DNA from: JBEDUK01 sp963781595
Lineage (GTDB): Bacteria > Actinomycetota > UBA4738
Assembly (NCBI GenBank): GCA_963781595.1
Contig: CAWAGG010000006.1
Span: 1,860,001-1,924,000 of the forward strand
Reading direction: 5' to 3'
Length of the DNA: 64,000 nt
Positions within the stretch are counted from its first letter, which is position 1, and the number at the start of each line of letters is the position of its first letter. Under the pieces are notes generated by a model. The model ran no database searches. It was not told where the DNA came from and was given only the letters and a program-made list of their open reading frames with translations. Made by a program: the position numbers and the translations under genes. Of this stretch, positions 25,882-35,021 are shown piece by piece.

Positions 25882-26949
25882 ATGCGGACGATCCGACGAG
25901 GTCTCCCGGTGATCGTCGCGCTCGGCGTCGTCCTGAGCCTGGCGGCGCCCGCGCCGGCCGCGTTCGCGCAGGCCGGCTCGTGGACCGAGCTGAGGCCGGT
26001 TCCGTCGGTCGGCCAGGGCGTGGAGGGGATGGCCGTCGGCGTGATCAACGGCAAGATCATCGCGGCGTTCGGCTTCGATCCGGGGACGAAGCTCGGGGAC
26101 ACGAAGACCACGCGCGTCTACGATCCGGCGACCGACTCGTGGACGGTGACGAGCCCGAAGGCGCCAGGCGGCGAGCGTTCGGAGGCGGGAGCGGTCGTCG
26201 TGAACGGCAAGCTCTACGTCGTCGGCGGCGGGGACCGTTCGGCGACGAAGCCGAACCTGACGGTCTACGACCCGGGTGCCGGGACCTGGACCGGGCTGGC
26301 GGACCTGCCCCTCGTGCCCCGTGGCCACAAGAACAAGATGAAGCCCGACAAGAAGGCCGGCATGGCTGTGGCATCGGCGAACGGGTTCATCTACGCGATC
26401 GGGGGGCGCAACGTCCCGGACGGGCCCTGCAGCCCGAAGACGAGCGACGGGATCCTCTCGACGGTCGACCGGTACGACATCGCGACGGACACGTGGGACC
26501 AGGCCGCGCCGCTGAGCGGGCCGGTGAGCCCGCGGTCGGACCTGGCCGCGGTGACGATCAGCGGCAAGGTCTGGGCCTTCGGCGGTTGCACGGTGACCAA
26601 GAACGGCCATGTGCAGCTGTCGAAGGAGGTCGACGTGTACGACCCGGCGACCGACACGTGGACGAAGCAGCCGAACCTCCCCGGCGAGGCGTGCGCGTTC
26701 TCGCAGGTGGCCGCCATCGGGACGACCGTCTACATCATCGGGGGGTACTTCGGGCAGAAGAAGCCTCCGGGCGACCAGGTCTGGGCCTACGACACCACCA
26801 CCGGCAACACCGCCACGAACTTCGCCGCGATGCCGACCGGACGAGGCGAGATGGGCGTCGTCGCGTACAACGGGTCGATCTACACCGTGGGTGGGTCGCT
26901 TCCCGCGTTCGGGAACTCATCGAACGCGATGGAGAAGTTCACGCCCTGA
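25882..26949 (+). CDS. secreted Kelch-repeat beta-propeller protein
   Basis: 355 aa. A signal peptide (core LPVIVALGVVLSLAAPAPAAFA, cleavage near residue 30) precedes about six Kelch repeats, each with a GG doublet and a YDPATDTW-type strand, consistent with one closed propeller. No catalytic Cys-Tyr pair of galactose oxidase is evident, so a binding role is more likely. ATG 25882 follows the SBBP stop codon without a gap. Both proteins probably act at the same surface structure. A second secreted Kelch protein is at 53473. Confidence 0.87.
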   Translation: MRTIRRGLPVIVALGVVLSLAAPAPAAFAQAGSWTELRPVPSVGQGVEGMAVGVINGKIIAAFGFDPGTKLGDTKTTRVYDPATDSWTVTSPKAPGGERSEAGAVVVNGKLYVVGGGDRSATKPNLTVYDPGAGTWTGLADLPLVPRGHKNKMKPDKKAGMAVASANGFIYAIGGRNVPDGPCSPKTSDGILSTVDRYDIATDTWDQAAPLSGPVSPRSDLAAVTISGKVWAFGGCTVTKNGHVQLSKEVDVYDPATDTWTKQPNLPGEACAFSQVAAIGTTVYIIGGYFGQKKPPGDQVWAYDTTTGNTATNFAAMPTGRGEMGVVAYNGSIYTVGGSLPAFGNSSNAMEKFTP

Positions 26950-27002
26950 CGAGGGTCCTCCGCTCTGCCGGGCCGGCTACCCACCGGACTACGATGAGCG
27001 CC

Positions 27003-27311
27003 GTGAGCGGCTCGGCGGCGGCCGTCGGCGCGGTCTGCTGGTTCTGCGGACGTTCGACGTACGACCCGGACAAGCGGGAGCGACCCTGGGTTCGGGCCGT
27101 CGCTGGCGGCAGGCAGGTCCTGATCTGCCCGGCGTGCCAGGAGGCCGAACCGACCTGGCCGTCGCGCGTGGACCGGTGCGAGCGGTGCGGTGACACGCGG
27201 CTGTCGGCGATGCTCGGCGAGGTGGTCTGCCGGGCATGCGGCGAGCTGCAGGGCCCCGCTGGCGGCTCGGCTCCGGTCGGTACGGTCGACGTCGAGGATC
27301 CGGGCGCTTAG
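27003..27311 (+). CDS. multi-zinc-ribbon protein ending inside a tRNA gene
   Basis: 102 aa with four CxxC knuckles (CWFC, CPAC, CERCG, CRACG), enough for two zinc ribbons. No other domain is recognised. TACGAT (26990-26995) lies 7 nt before GTG 27003, so a leaderless transcript starting there is likely; in-frame ATG 26994 overlaps that box. The final codons and the TAG stop lie within the first ten bases of the tRNA-Val gene (27302-27311). This transcript may therefore carry the tRNA. Confidence 0.7.
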   Translation: MSGSAAAVGAVCWFCGRSTYDPDKRERPWVRAVAGGRQVLICPACQEAEPTWPSRVDRCERCGDTRLSAMLGEVVCRACGELQGPAGGSAPVGTVDVEDPGA

Positions 27312-27373
27312 CTCAGCGGAAGAGCGCCGCCCTTACAAGGCGGAGGTCGGTGGTTCGAAACCACCAGCGCCCA
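27302..27373 (+). tRNA. tRNA-Val (anticodon TAC)
   Basis: A complete cloverleaf is visible: acceptor GGGCGCT with AGCGCCC, D arm GCTC/GAGC, anticodon stem CCGCC/GGCGG with loop CTTACAA (anticodon TAC), T arm GGTGG-TTCGAAA-CCACC, and discriminator A. CCA is not encoded. The 3' half is duplicated exactly at 35839-35872 and imperfectly at 32333-32370, marking it as the integration site of a genomic island. Confidence 0.93.
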
Positions 27374-27376
27374 CAA
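27343..27376 (+). repeat. attL-like direct repeat (tRNA 3' end)
   Basis: A 34-bp stretch covering the variable region, T arm and 3' acceptor of tRNA-Val is repeated without mismatch at 35839-35872. This is the hallmark of site-specific integration into a tRNA gene. Confidence 0.8.
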
Positions 27377-27503
27377 GAGAGAACCTGCACGTCAACGGCC
27401 ACTTCAGAGACTCACTCGGGTTCTTCCAAGGTCGCGTTGTGGGAACCAGGTGGCTCCACGACGAGGTCGCGCCCGGCGCGCGCTGTTGGAGGATGTGCGA
27501 ACG

Positions 27504-28051
27504 ATGCAGGCGCCTGACATCTTCCGGCCGGAGCAGTGGCACGACTTCTTCATCACGGTCGGGGGCGGAGCCGCAGCTCTCACTGGGTTGGTCTTCGTGG
27601 CCATGTCGCTCAACGTCTCCGTGATCGCTCGGGACGCGACGCATCGCTATCGCGCGATCGGCACGCTGACCGGTTCACGGCCGCGTTCGTGAACTGCTCG
27701 CTCGCGGTCATGGGTGGCCAGGATCACCGGGCCGTGGGGATCGAATGGCTCGTTGTTGCCCTCGTCGCTGGACCCGTCCCCGTCTACGGGTAAATGCAGG
27801 CGATATGCGTTGGGGAAAGCGCGGTGGGGCTGGGGATGACTCGGCTCGTGTTCGGCACTTCGTGCTACGTCGCCGAAGTGGTCGGTGCGGCGTTGCTCAT
27901 CGCCGGTCAGATCGCCGGTCTCTATGTCGCGGCTGTGCCCCTGATCTTGCTGATCGCCTTCATGATCTCAGGCGCATGGCTGCTGATCGTCGGCGTGTCG
28001 ACGCACCATCTCCAGCACCAGGACGCACCATCGACGAGGATGGCGCCATGA
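27504..28051 (+). pseudogene. small multi-pass membrane protein, broken by a frameshift and a stop
   Basis: Joined across frames the product has about four hydrophobic segments: GGGAAALTGLVFVAMSLNV, WLVVALVAGPV, AEVVGAALLIAGQIAGLYVA and LLIAFMISGAWLLIVG. One base is missing near 27671 (LTG followed by FTAAF in the next frame) and an in-frame TAA sits at 27791-27793. The relatives are small uncharacterised membrane proteins. It is the first item after the att site. Confidence 0.6.
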
Positions 28052-29093
28052 AGGCAGCGATCTACAACGGACCGCACGCGATCGAACTCGGCGAGCGTCC
28101 AGACCCCACGACCCAAGAGCCGTCCGATGCCGTGGTTCGGGTTGTCCTTGGTTGCGTCTGCGGGTCAGACCTCTGGTACTACCGCGGTGACTCGCCGCAT
28201 GCACTCCGCGCTAGGGCCGATCGGTCATGAGTTCATCGGCGTCATCGAAGACGTTGGGGCAGATGTACGATCCGTCACAATCGGCGACTTGGTCGTCGCC
28301 CGGTTCACCTTTTGCGACGGGACGTGTGCCAACTGTACGGCCGGGTGGCCGTCTAACTGCCTGCACGGCGGGTCGTTCGGCAACCACGGTATCGACGGCG
28401 GCCAGGGCGAGGCGGTGCGCGTCCCGTTCGCCGGCGTCACGCTGGTCAAGTTCCCGGGTTCGGGCCACTCCGACGAGACCATGCTGTCGCTGCTCTCGTT
28501 GTCCGACGTCATGTGCACCGGGCACCATGCCGCGGTGAGCGCCGGAGTCGAACGAGGCGACATCGTCGCCGTGGTCGGCGACGGAGCGGTCGGCCTGTGC
28601 GCCGTGATCGCGGCGAAGCGACTCGGCGCCGAGCGGATCATCGCATTGAGCCGCGATCGGCGCCGCCAGGAACTCGCCCGCGCATTCGGCGCCACCGACG
28701 TCCTCGCCGCAGTGGTCAGGAAGCGATCGAGACCTTCTGGAACTGACTGGTGGCATCGTTGTCGACGCTGCATTGGAATGCGTCGGCACCGGTGAGTCGA
28801 TGTGGACCGCTTTCGGGGTCGCACGGGTCGGTTCGGTCGTCGGCGCCATCGGCGCCCCGCACGGCGTCGTTGTCCCGATCGACACCGTCATCTTCCGCAA
28901 CATCGGCTGCGCGGCGGAGTGTCACCGGTACACGGCTATACATCCCCGAACTACTTCCCGACGTCATGGAGGGGGCCATCAACCCCGGGCGCGTCTTCGA
29001 CTTCACGACCGACCTGAACGGCATCGTCGAGGCCTACACGGCGATGGACGAACGTCGAGCCATCAAGTCGCTCATCCGGGTCGGCTCGCTGTG
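28048..29093 (+). pseudogene. zinc-dependent alcohol dehydrogenase, multiply frameshifted
   Basis: All parts of a medium-chain zinc dehydrogenase can be read in order across three frames: CVCGSDLWYYRG (catalytic zinc Cys), GHEFIGVIEDVG, the structural-zinc loop CDGTCANCTAGWPSNC, VVGDGAVGLCAVIAAKRLG (NAD(P) site), ECVGTGESMW, and the C-terminus VFDFTTDLNGIVEAYTAMD. At least four frame changes occur, near 28205, 28735, 28770 and 28925. The intact form would be about 345 aa. It is clearly inactive as read. Confidence 0.75.
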
Positions 29094-29350
29094 AGCGCGT
29101 GGACCGACGAGGAGCTTCGCCGAGGCGGCGGCGCCACCGAGCTGCAGCTCGCGTCACGACGCAACGACGGGACGCTCGGGGCGTACGCCACGATGTGGGT
29201 CGTCCGCGTCGGAGACAACCCTCTACGTCCGGTCCGCCGGTGGCCCGGGCCGTGCTTGGTACCGACACGCCCGCGCCAGCGGCACCGGTCGCATCCGCGC
29301 GGGCGGCATCGAACGCGACGTTAGCTTCGGCGGCGCCGACACCGCGCTGC
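29091..29350 (+). pseudogene. DUF2255 protein, frameshifted and truncated by IS debris
   Basis: GTG 29091 opens a frame with WTDEELRRGGGATELQLASR and TMWVVRVGDN, typical of DUF2255. One base later the continuation LYVRSAGGPGRAWYRHARASG and GRIRAGGIERDVSF is in another frame. The match ends at about 29350, where a transposase fragment begins. Confidence 0.6.
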
Positions 29351-29500
29351 ATGATTCGATCGTTCCCGCCTGACCCCGAGTTCGAGGCCGCGGCCTCACG
29401 GGCCCTGGACATCCACGCCGGGATCTGGGAGGGCACGCGACCGACCAGCAGGGGCTTCGTCCTCTCCGCCGACGAGAAGGCCTCCATCCAGGTCATACGA
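29351..29500 (+). pseudogene. IS630-type transposase fragment
   Basis: About 50 residues (FPPDPEFEAAASRALDIHAG, then GFVLSADEKASIQ) match the part of IS630-family DDE transposases that contains the first catalytic Asp in the S-x-DEK-x-SIQ motif. Nothing of the remainder is present. Confidence 0.55.
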
Positions 29501-29522
29501 CGAGCCTCACAACGACCCGGGA

Positions 29523-29528
29523 TAGGCT
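29523..29528 (+). promoter_or_regulatory. -10 box for the leaderless permease gene
   Basis: TAGGCT ends 6 nt before GTG 29535 and no ribosome-binding site is present. It lies in sequence created by the IS debris boundary. Confidence 0.5.
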
Positions 29529-29534
29529 GCAGTC

Positions 29535-30824
29535 GTGGCGCTGCCTCGACATGGTGACTCGGGACGCGTCGGGCTGTGGGGGGTCGTCGCCATCGGCATC
29601 GGCGGCATGGTCGGCGGAGGGATCTTCGCGGTCCTCGGGCTGTCCGTGCAGATCGCCGGCGCCGCCGCACCGATCGCGTTCCTGGTCGCCGGCCTGGTGG
29701 CACTGCTGACGGCGAGGTCGTACTCGCTGCTGTCGAGGTCCTATCCGAGCCGCGGCGGTACCGTGACGTTCGTGAACCGTGCGTTCGGCGCGGGACTGTT
29801 CGCCGGCGGGATCAACTTGCTCCTGTGGCTCAGCTACATCGTCATGTTGGCGCTCTACGCCGAGGCGTTCGGCAGCTACGCGGCGAGCTTCCTTCCTCCG
29901 GCATCGCGCGAGCTCGGGAAGCACCTGTTCCTCACCGTGGCCATCGTGGCCATCGCGGCGCTGAACGTCGCGGGTGCCTCCACGGTGGCTCGAACGGAAC
30001 GCATCGTCGTTGGGATCAAGCTCAGCATCCTGGTGCTGTTCGTTGCCGTGGGCTTCGCAGGGGTCTCGGCTTCCCGGCTCGCGCCGGCGCGATGGAGTTC
30101 CCCCCTCTCCGTCGTCGCCGGGGGCATGATCATCTTCCTCGCCTACGAGGGCTTCGAGCTCATCGCCAACGCCGCTGAGGACGTCGACGATCCGGGCCGC
30201 ACGCTCACCCGCGCCTACTACATCTCAGTGGTGTTCGTGATCGCTCTGTACGTGGCGGTCGCCGTCGTGGCCGTGGGATCGCTCCCGGTGGCGTCGCTCG
30301 TCCACGCTCGCGACTACGCGCTCGCGGTCGCGGCACGACCGGAGCTGGGGTCGGCCGGGTTCGCGATGATCGCCGTGGCGGCCATGCTCTCCACCGCGTC
30401 GGCGATCAATGCCACCCTCTACGGATCGGCTCGCCTCACGTACACGATCGCGAGATCGAGGGAACTGCCGGCCCAGCTGGAGCGACCCATCTGGAACGAG
30501 CCGCTCGAGGGGTTGTTCATCACCGCGGGTGCCACGATCGTGCTGGCGAACCTGTTGAACCTGGAGAGCATCTCCACGATGGGGAGCGCCGGCTTCCTCA
30601 TCATCTTCGCTGTCGTGAACGCGGCAGAGGCGAGGACCGCCGGGCAGCGTGGGTCCGCGGCGTGGATCTCCCTCGCGGCGGCCGCGGCGTGTATCGGTGC
30701 GCTGGTTGCTCTCGTCACACGGAGCAGCCTTGGAGCCACTTCCGTCCTCGGCGCCATGGTGGGGCTGTCCTTCGGGATCGAGGCGGCGTATCGGCGGGTG
30801 AGCGGGAGGGGCCTACGAGCGTAG
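29535..30824 (+). CDS. APC-family amino acid permease
   Basis: 429 aa with about twelve membrane helices. The first holds the substrate-binding unwound motif GIGGMVGGGIFAVLG, characteristic of APC amino acid/polyamine transporters, and AYEGFELIANAAEDVDDPGR matches the helix 6 to loop region. Import driven by H+ or Na+ is likely, with unknown substrate. The start is GTG 29535, 6 nt after TAGGCT (29523-29528), leaderless. It is one of the few intact genes in the island and may be the reason the island is retained. Confidence 0.87.
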   Translation: MALPRHGDSGRVGLWGVVAIGIGGMVGGGIFAVLGLSVQIAGAAAPIAFLVAGLVALLTARSYSLLSRSYPSRGGTVTFVNRAFGAGLFAGGINLLLWLSYIVMLALYAEAFGSYAASFLPPASRELGKHLFLTVAIVAIAALNVAGASTVARTERIVVGIKLSILVLFVAVGFAGVSASRLAPARWSSPLSVVAGGMIIFLAYEGFELIANAAEDVDDPGRTLTRAYYISVVFVIALYVAVAVVAVGSLPVASLVHARDYALAVAARPELGSAGFAMIAVAAMLSTASAINATLYGSARLTYTIARSRELPAQLERPIWNEPLEGLFITAGATIVLANLLNLESISTMGSAGFLIIFAVVNAAEARTAGQRGSAAWISLAAAAACIGALVALVTRSSLGATSVLGAMVGLSFGIEAAYRRVSGRGLRA

Positions 30825-30927
30825 GAGGAAAGCGCCTCAGGGCGATGGGGGTCTCGCCGCTGTTCCTCCATTGCAGCGTTGCGGTGACGGTTTGCCGTAC
30901 GACGAGGTAGTCCCACTGCACCGGGCG

Positions 30928-31069
30928 ACGCTGCTCGCGATCACGGGGGACTCCTACCGGATGCGCGCCCACTGGAGGCGCCTGTAGCTACTCAGGAAGG
31001 GGGGGAGCGACCCCCCGAGAGGTAGGTTATCGCGGGCTCAGGGTGGGGAATCTCGGTGAGCGCCGTCAT
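30928..31069 (+). mobile_element. IS21-type right-end remnant
   Basis: 30928-30987 closely matches the 3' end of the istB copy at 32108-32167 (shared gactcctaccggatgcgcgc). 31032-31069 matches the sequence after istB (gcgggctcag, then ggtgagcgccgtca). It is a decayed second copy of the same insertion sequence. The stretch 30825-31221 holds nothing else supportable. Confidence 0.6.
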
Positions 31070-31221
31070 CATCGGTAGCCGGAAGCCGGGCGGACCCTGG
31101 CGAATCCCTTTGGGCATCAACTCCGACGTACGGGAGTCGGCCGGCGCCGTTCGATGCCTTGAGGCTAGTCACTGCGTCCTTAGGCCCTGTCGAGCCGGGA
31201 GGGTGGACCGAGATCCCGCTC

Positions 31222-31425
31222 AGGTGGGGGAACTCACGCTGCGGGAGACCGACACGTTTCGCCGTTCCTCAGGCGACACGATTCGCCGTACGCGGTGCGA
31301 CACGTTCACCGTACGCCGACACCAAGGCGCTCGCCGCGGAGATCACCGGCGTCCCGGTCCAGCAGCGCCTCCCCGTCGTGGTCGACCTCGCCCGCTACGA
31401 GGAGCTGATGCGCCGTGTCCCATGA
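31222..31425 (+). pseudogene. possible C-terminal tail of an IS21 istA transposase
   Basis: The frame ending EITGVPVQQRLPVVVDLARY and EELMRRVP stops 8 nt into istB, the usual istA/istB overlap. Only the tail is present. Just upstream, three imperfect direct repeats (cgacacgtttcgccgt and two variants, ~31251-31316) resemble transposase-binding repeats of IS21 ends. Confidence 0.4.
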
Positions 31426-32207
31426 CCGTGTCTACCAACGACTCCGGGAGCACCTGGCCTACCTGAAGCTCACCGCGGCCGCCGAGGCGCTCGCAGGCAA
31501 GCTCGATCACGCGCAGAAGGCGAAGCCCTCCTACACCGCGTTCACCGAGGACCTGCTCCGGACCGAGGTCGAGGCCACCGAGCGGCGCAGGATGGCGGGA
31601 CGCCTGCGGTTCGCCCACTTCCCGGTGATCAAGCGCCTGGAGGACTTCGACTTCGATGCCCAGCCCGATCTCGACCGAGGCCTGGTCGAGGACCTCGCGA
31701 CGCTCCGGTTCATCGGCGAGAAGGCGAACGTGCTGATGGTAAGCCCGCCGGGGGTGGGAAAGACGATGCTCGCGCTCGCCCTGGGGCTGAAGGCCGTGGA
31801 GGCCGGCTACCGCGTCTACTACACGACCGCCGCGGAGCTGGTGGCCCGGTGCCACAAGGCCGCGATGGAGGGCCGGTGGGCGACGACCATGCGGTTCTTC
31901 GCCGGCCCGCAGCTGCTGATCTGCGACGAGCTCGGCTACCTGCCGCTCCCCGCCGGAGGCGGCCTCGGCGATCTTCCAGGTCGTCTCCCGCCGGGTCGAG
32001 CACGGCTCGATCATCGTGACCACGAACCGGGGCATCGCCTCGTGGGGGGAGATCTTCTCGGACTCGATGATGGCCGCGGCGATCCTGGACCGGTTCCTCT
32101 ACGGGGCGACGCTCGTCGCGATCACCGGGGACTCCTACCGGATGCGCGCCCACCGGGAGCGCTTGCAGCAACTGCGGGAGGGGGTGGGCGCCATGCTCGA
32201 GCGGTAG
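31415..32207 (+). pseudogene. istB: istB-type AAA ATPase of an IS21 element, frameshifted
   Basis: The first ~180 codons encode a normal IstB: a helical head (VYQRLREHLAYLKLTAAAEA), Walker A SPPGVGKTMLA and Walker B LLICDELGYLPL. One extra G near 31962 shifts the frame. The rest continues in the next frame (SAIFQVVSRRVEHGSIIVTT, then LDRFLYGATLVAITGDSYRM) to TAG 32207. IstB loads the IstA transposase; with istA reduced to a tail the element is dead. Confidence 0.85.
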
Positions 32208-32332
32208 GCTACGCGGGCTCAGGGGTGGGGAATTTCGATGAGCACCTCTGGGGAATTTCGGTGAGCGCCGTCAACGCCGTGCTCAGGACGACTGCGCATC
32301 ACCAGCAAGACTGCGCAGACGGCCGAGAACGC

Positions 32333-32370
32333 ACTTACAAGGCGGAGGCGGTGTTCGAAACCACCAGCGC
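32333..32370 (+). repeat. degraded copy of the tRNA-Val 3' end (internal att)
   Basis: It matches 27332-27371 of the tRNA with two single-base deletions and keeps ttcgaaaccaccagcgc. The flank before it (gctcagg, gcatcaccag, gagaacgc) resembles the flank before the intact copy at 35839, suggesting that both are right ends of related insertions. Confidence 0.65.
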
Positions 32371-32392
32371 GCCCCCATGTCGTGACGCGTCG

Positions 32393-33115
32393 TCACTTCG
32401 TCCCGGTGATGAGGCGTTCGCGGTCGAACAGCGCGGACGCGAGACGCCAGCTGAGTCCGTCGAGGACCAGCAGCGCCGTCGCAAGGCCGACGGCAAGGCC
32501 CAGCGTCGCATGGATCACATTGAACGCGATGAGGTACGCGACCAGGATCGCCGGGAGGCCCGCAAGCGCGCCGAACTGCTGGGCGACGCGGACGTCGCTC
32601 GATCGCGTAGAGATCGCGATGCCGACCCAGATGGACCAGCCGGCGAGGAGCGGCGTGAAGAGCAGCTGGGCGAGTAGGTACCGGCCTTGGAGGACCGCCG
32701 ATGCTACGGCTGGTTGAGCGAAGAGCTCGGTGCAGGCGAGGAAGAACGCGTAGACCGAGTAGGCGACCGCTAGGGACGGGGCGAGGGCCGCCAGGGCCTT
32801 GCCCAGCAGCAACTCATCGCGACGGATCGGCGTCGTGAGGACGGGCTCGAGCGTGCCCTGCTGGCGCTCGCCGACCACCGCGTAGGCCGCGACAACGGAT
32901 GGCACGATGGCCGGGATGCCCAGCAGGATCACCAGCGGATCCCCGTTGAGGAGCGTGCTGGCTGCCGACGCGGGCAGCGCGAGGACCTCGAGCAACGGGA
33001 AGATGACGATGGCCAATGGGATGACGGCCATCGTGGCCACGATGGCGCCGTTGCGCCGGTACTCCCGGAGCTCTTTGCGGTAGATGGCCCGCACGCGGGT
33101 CGCGCTCACGCTCAT
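32393..33115 (-). CDS. ABC-2 type transporter permease
   Basis: 240 aa with six predicted membrane helices. The segment AYAVVGERQQGTLEPVLTTP and RRDELLLGK is the typical cytoplasmic signature of ABC-2/NatB-type exporter permeases. Its ATG overlaps the stop of the ATPase gene by 4 nt (ATGA). Together they form a complete two-gene exporter, substrate unknown. It lies between the degraded and intact att copies, that is, in the second half of the island. Confidence 0.85.
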   Translation of the reverse strand: MSVSATRVRAIYRKELREYRRNGAIVATMAVIPLAIVIFPLLEVLALPASAASTLLNGDPLVILLGIPAIVPSVVAAYAVVGERQQGTLEPVLTTPIRRDELLLGKALAALAPSLAVAYSVYAFFLACTELFAQPAVASAVLQGRYLLAQLLFTPLLAGWSIWVGIAISTRSSDVRVAQQFGALAGLPAILVAYLIAFNVIHATLGLAVGLATALLVLDGLSWRLASALFDRERLITGTK

Positions 33116-34146
33116 GTGCCTGGCTCCACGTCCTCGTCGATCAGCTCGAGGTACACGTCCTCGAGGGAGTGGTGTGACTCGGACAGGGAGAGCACGTCAG
33201 CGCCCGCTTCGACGAGAGCCCGGGTGACGGCTGGTGCGGCGACTGCGGAGTCGGACACGGTAAGCACGTATGAGGCAGGGTCGTCCAGGTGCCAGCTGTC
33301 GACGGCCGGGAGGCCGCCGAAGACGCGGTCCGGCTCGCGGAGCGAGACGAGCGTCTTGACCACGAGGGTCTTGGCAAACAGCTGCTCGCGAAGTTCCTCG
33401 GGTCGGCCGATCGCGCGCAGGGTCGTGTTCAAGAGCGCGACCCGGTCGCAGAGGCGTTCTGCCTCCTCGAGGCGGTGCGTGGTCAGAAAGACCGTCACCC
33501 CCCGGTGGCCGAGCCCGTCGACCAGTTCGTGGACCTCTCGAGCGGCGCCGGGGTCGAGGCCTGCGGTCGGCTCGTCGAGGAAGAGCACGTCCGCATCGTT
33601 GAGCAACGCCCTGGCCAAGCTGACCCGCTGGCGCAGACCCTTGGACAGCTTGCCGCAGGGATCGTTGGCCCGCCCGGCAAGGTTGACGGCTCGGAGGACG
33701 CGATCTATGCGCTGGTGGGCATCGGGGAGTTCATAGAGACCGGCGAAGCACTCGAGGTTCTCGACGACGCTCAGGCGGAGGTAGAGGCCTGGTGACTCCG
33801 GCATGATCGAGATCCGCCGGCGTATCTCCACGCCATGTTCCGGGCTCAGCGGGAGGCCTGCGATGTGCGCAGAGCCTGCCGAAGGAGAGAGCAGGGTCCC
33901 GAGGGTTCGGACCATCGTGGTCTTGCCGGCACCGTTGGGGCCGAGGAACCCGAACACCTCACCTTGTCCCACCTCGAAGGAGACATCGTCGAATGCCACA
34001 CGGTCGGCGAACCGCTTCGACAGATGATCGACCGACAGCGCTGGTTCATCCCCGCGACGGTTGGACAACGCCGCACCGTCGCCGCCGGTCATGACGGGCG
34101 AAGACGAGCTGCCCCGAGCGCGTGACAGGTCATCCAGGGTCATCAT
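33112..34146 (-). CDS. ABC transporter ATP-binding protein
   Basis: 344 aa. Walker A GPNGAGKTT, signature KLSKGLRQR (variant of LSGGQ), Walker B VLFLDEPTAGLD and the switch His in TTHRLEE are all present. The C-terminal ~100 residues form the extra domain common in NatA/DrrA-type exporters. An unusual ~35-residue N-terminal extension precedes the domain, so the true start may be internal. Pairs with the permease at 32393-33115. Confidence 0.9.
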   Translation of the reverse strand: MMTLDDLSRARGSSSSPVMTGGDGAALSNRRGDEPALSVDHLSKRFADRVAFDDVSFEVGQGEVFGFLGPNGAGKTTMVRTLGTLLSPSAGSAHIAGLPLSPEHGVEIRRRISIMPESPGLYLRLSVVENLECFAGLYELPDAHQRIDRVLRAVNLAGRANDPCGKLSKGLRQRVSLARALLNDADVLFLDEPTAGLDPGAAREVHELVDGLGHRGVTVFLTTHRLEEAERLCDRVALLNTTLRAIGRPEELREQLFAKTLVVKTLVSLREPDRVFGGLPAVDSWHLDDPASYVLTVSDSAVAAPAVTRALVEAGADVLSLSESHHSLEDVYLELIDEDVEPGT

Positions 34147-34469
34147 GCCCCACCGTCGCCACTCGTGGAGGAGCGCACCCCCGTCACGTTCGGCCGTTGT
34201 CGCCCACCCGGAGCCATGTCGGCCGGCTACCGGAGCCGCGCCCGGGGTCTGTCACCAAGGAACAGCCGGGCCGACGTGCCGCCGAGCGCGGCCCACCGGA
34301 TCTCGGCCGTCGTGGGTTCCCAACTCGCTCAAGACATAGGGCTCGAGCGGCAACCAGCCGTCGGCCGCCGTCCTCGGCCAGGGTCTCGTCGTCTGACGAC
34401 GCGGACGCCGGAGGGCAAAGCCGCTGACCGAGGAGTCCGCGTCGGACAACTGCCGCGGCATGATCCCGC
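34147..34469. other. about 320 bp without a supported gene
   Basis: All frames here look like antisense or chance frames. The stretch lies between the ABC exporter and the duplicated leader, and is probably island debris. Confidence 0.4.
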
Positions 34470-34532
34470 CGAAGCTCGGATCCGGCCCCAGGATGGCGCC
34501 GATGGGCAACTCGATCCGCGTGATGGTCTCTC
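34470..34532 (+). repeat. partial duplicate of the promoter and start of the gene at 35022
   Basis: About 60 bp match 34993-35053 closely (shared atggcgccgatgg, then gtgatg). They include the first ~10 codons. The -10 box is TACGAT in the intact copy and CAGGAT here. The duplicate runs straight into IS3 remnant sequence. Confidence 0.6.
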
Positions 34533-34551
34533 GAGGCGCCGGTCTGAGGCC

Positions 34552-34857
34552 GGGCTCGTGCATCACTCCGACGCCGAGCCCGGTCAGTACACCTCGCTCG
34601 CGTTCGGACGTCGAGTGCGCCGAGCGGGGATCGCGCCGTCGATGGGATCGCTCGGCGACGCCGACGACAACGCCGTCGCGCAGGGCTTCTTCTGCACGCT
34701 GAAGCGCGAGCTGGTCCACCGCCACCGCTCCCCGACGAGGGCCGCGGTCAAGACCGCCCCATTCGACTACATCGAGGTGTTCTTCGACCGCCAGGGACGG
34801 CATTCCACGATCGGCCAGCTGGCTCCCGCCGAGTTCGAGAGGAGGTACGCCGCCGCC
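34552..34857 (+). pseudogene. IS3-family transposase OrfB fragment
   Basis: About 100 codons match the C-terminal half of IS3 OrfB: HHSDAEPGQYTSLAFG, PSMGSLGDADDNAVAQGFF, TLKRELVHRH, and DYIEVFFDRQGRHSTIGQL ending EFERRYAAA. The catalytic Glu normally found in the AESFF position is Gln, and the usual SDRGSQYTS is altered. The N-terminal half is missing, so it is inactive. Confidence 0.75.
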
Positions 34858-35008
34858 CCTTGCCACCCAGCCGGAACCTATCCATGGAACCGGGGCAAGC
34901 TCACGGAGCGCTCGCGCGGAACCGGTCAAGCCCATCCGCAGGGCCGTCTCGTGATACGTCTCGGCCCGCGACGGCCGCGTCGTGACCCGTCGAAGCTCCG
35001 ATCCCGCC

Positions 35009-35014
35009 TACGAT
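35009..35014 (+). promoter_or_regulatory. -10 box for the leaderless gene at 35022
   Basis: TACGAT is followed by 7 nt and ATG. It overlaps the in-frame ATG 35013, which argues for the later start. Confidence 0.5.
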
Positions 35015-35021
35015 GGCGCCG

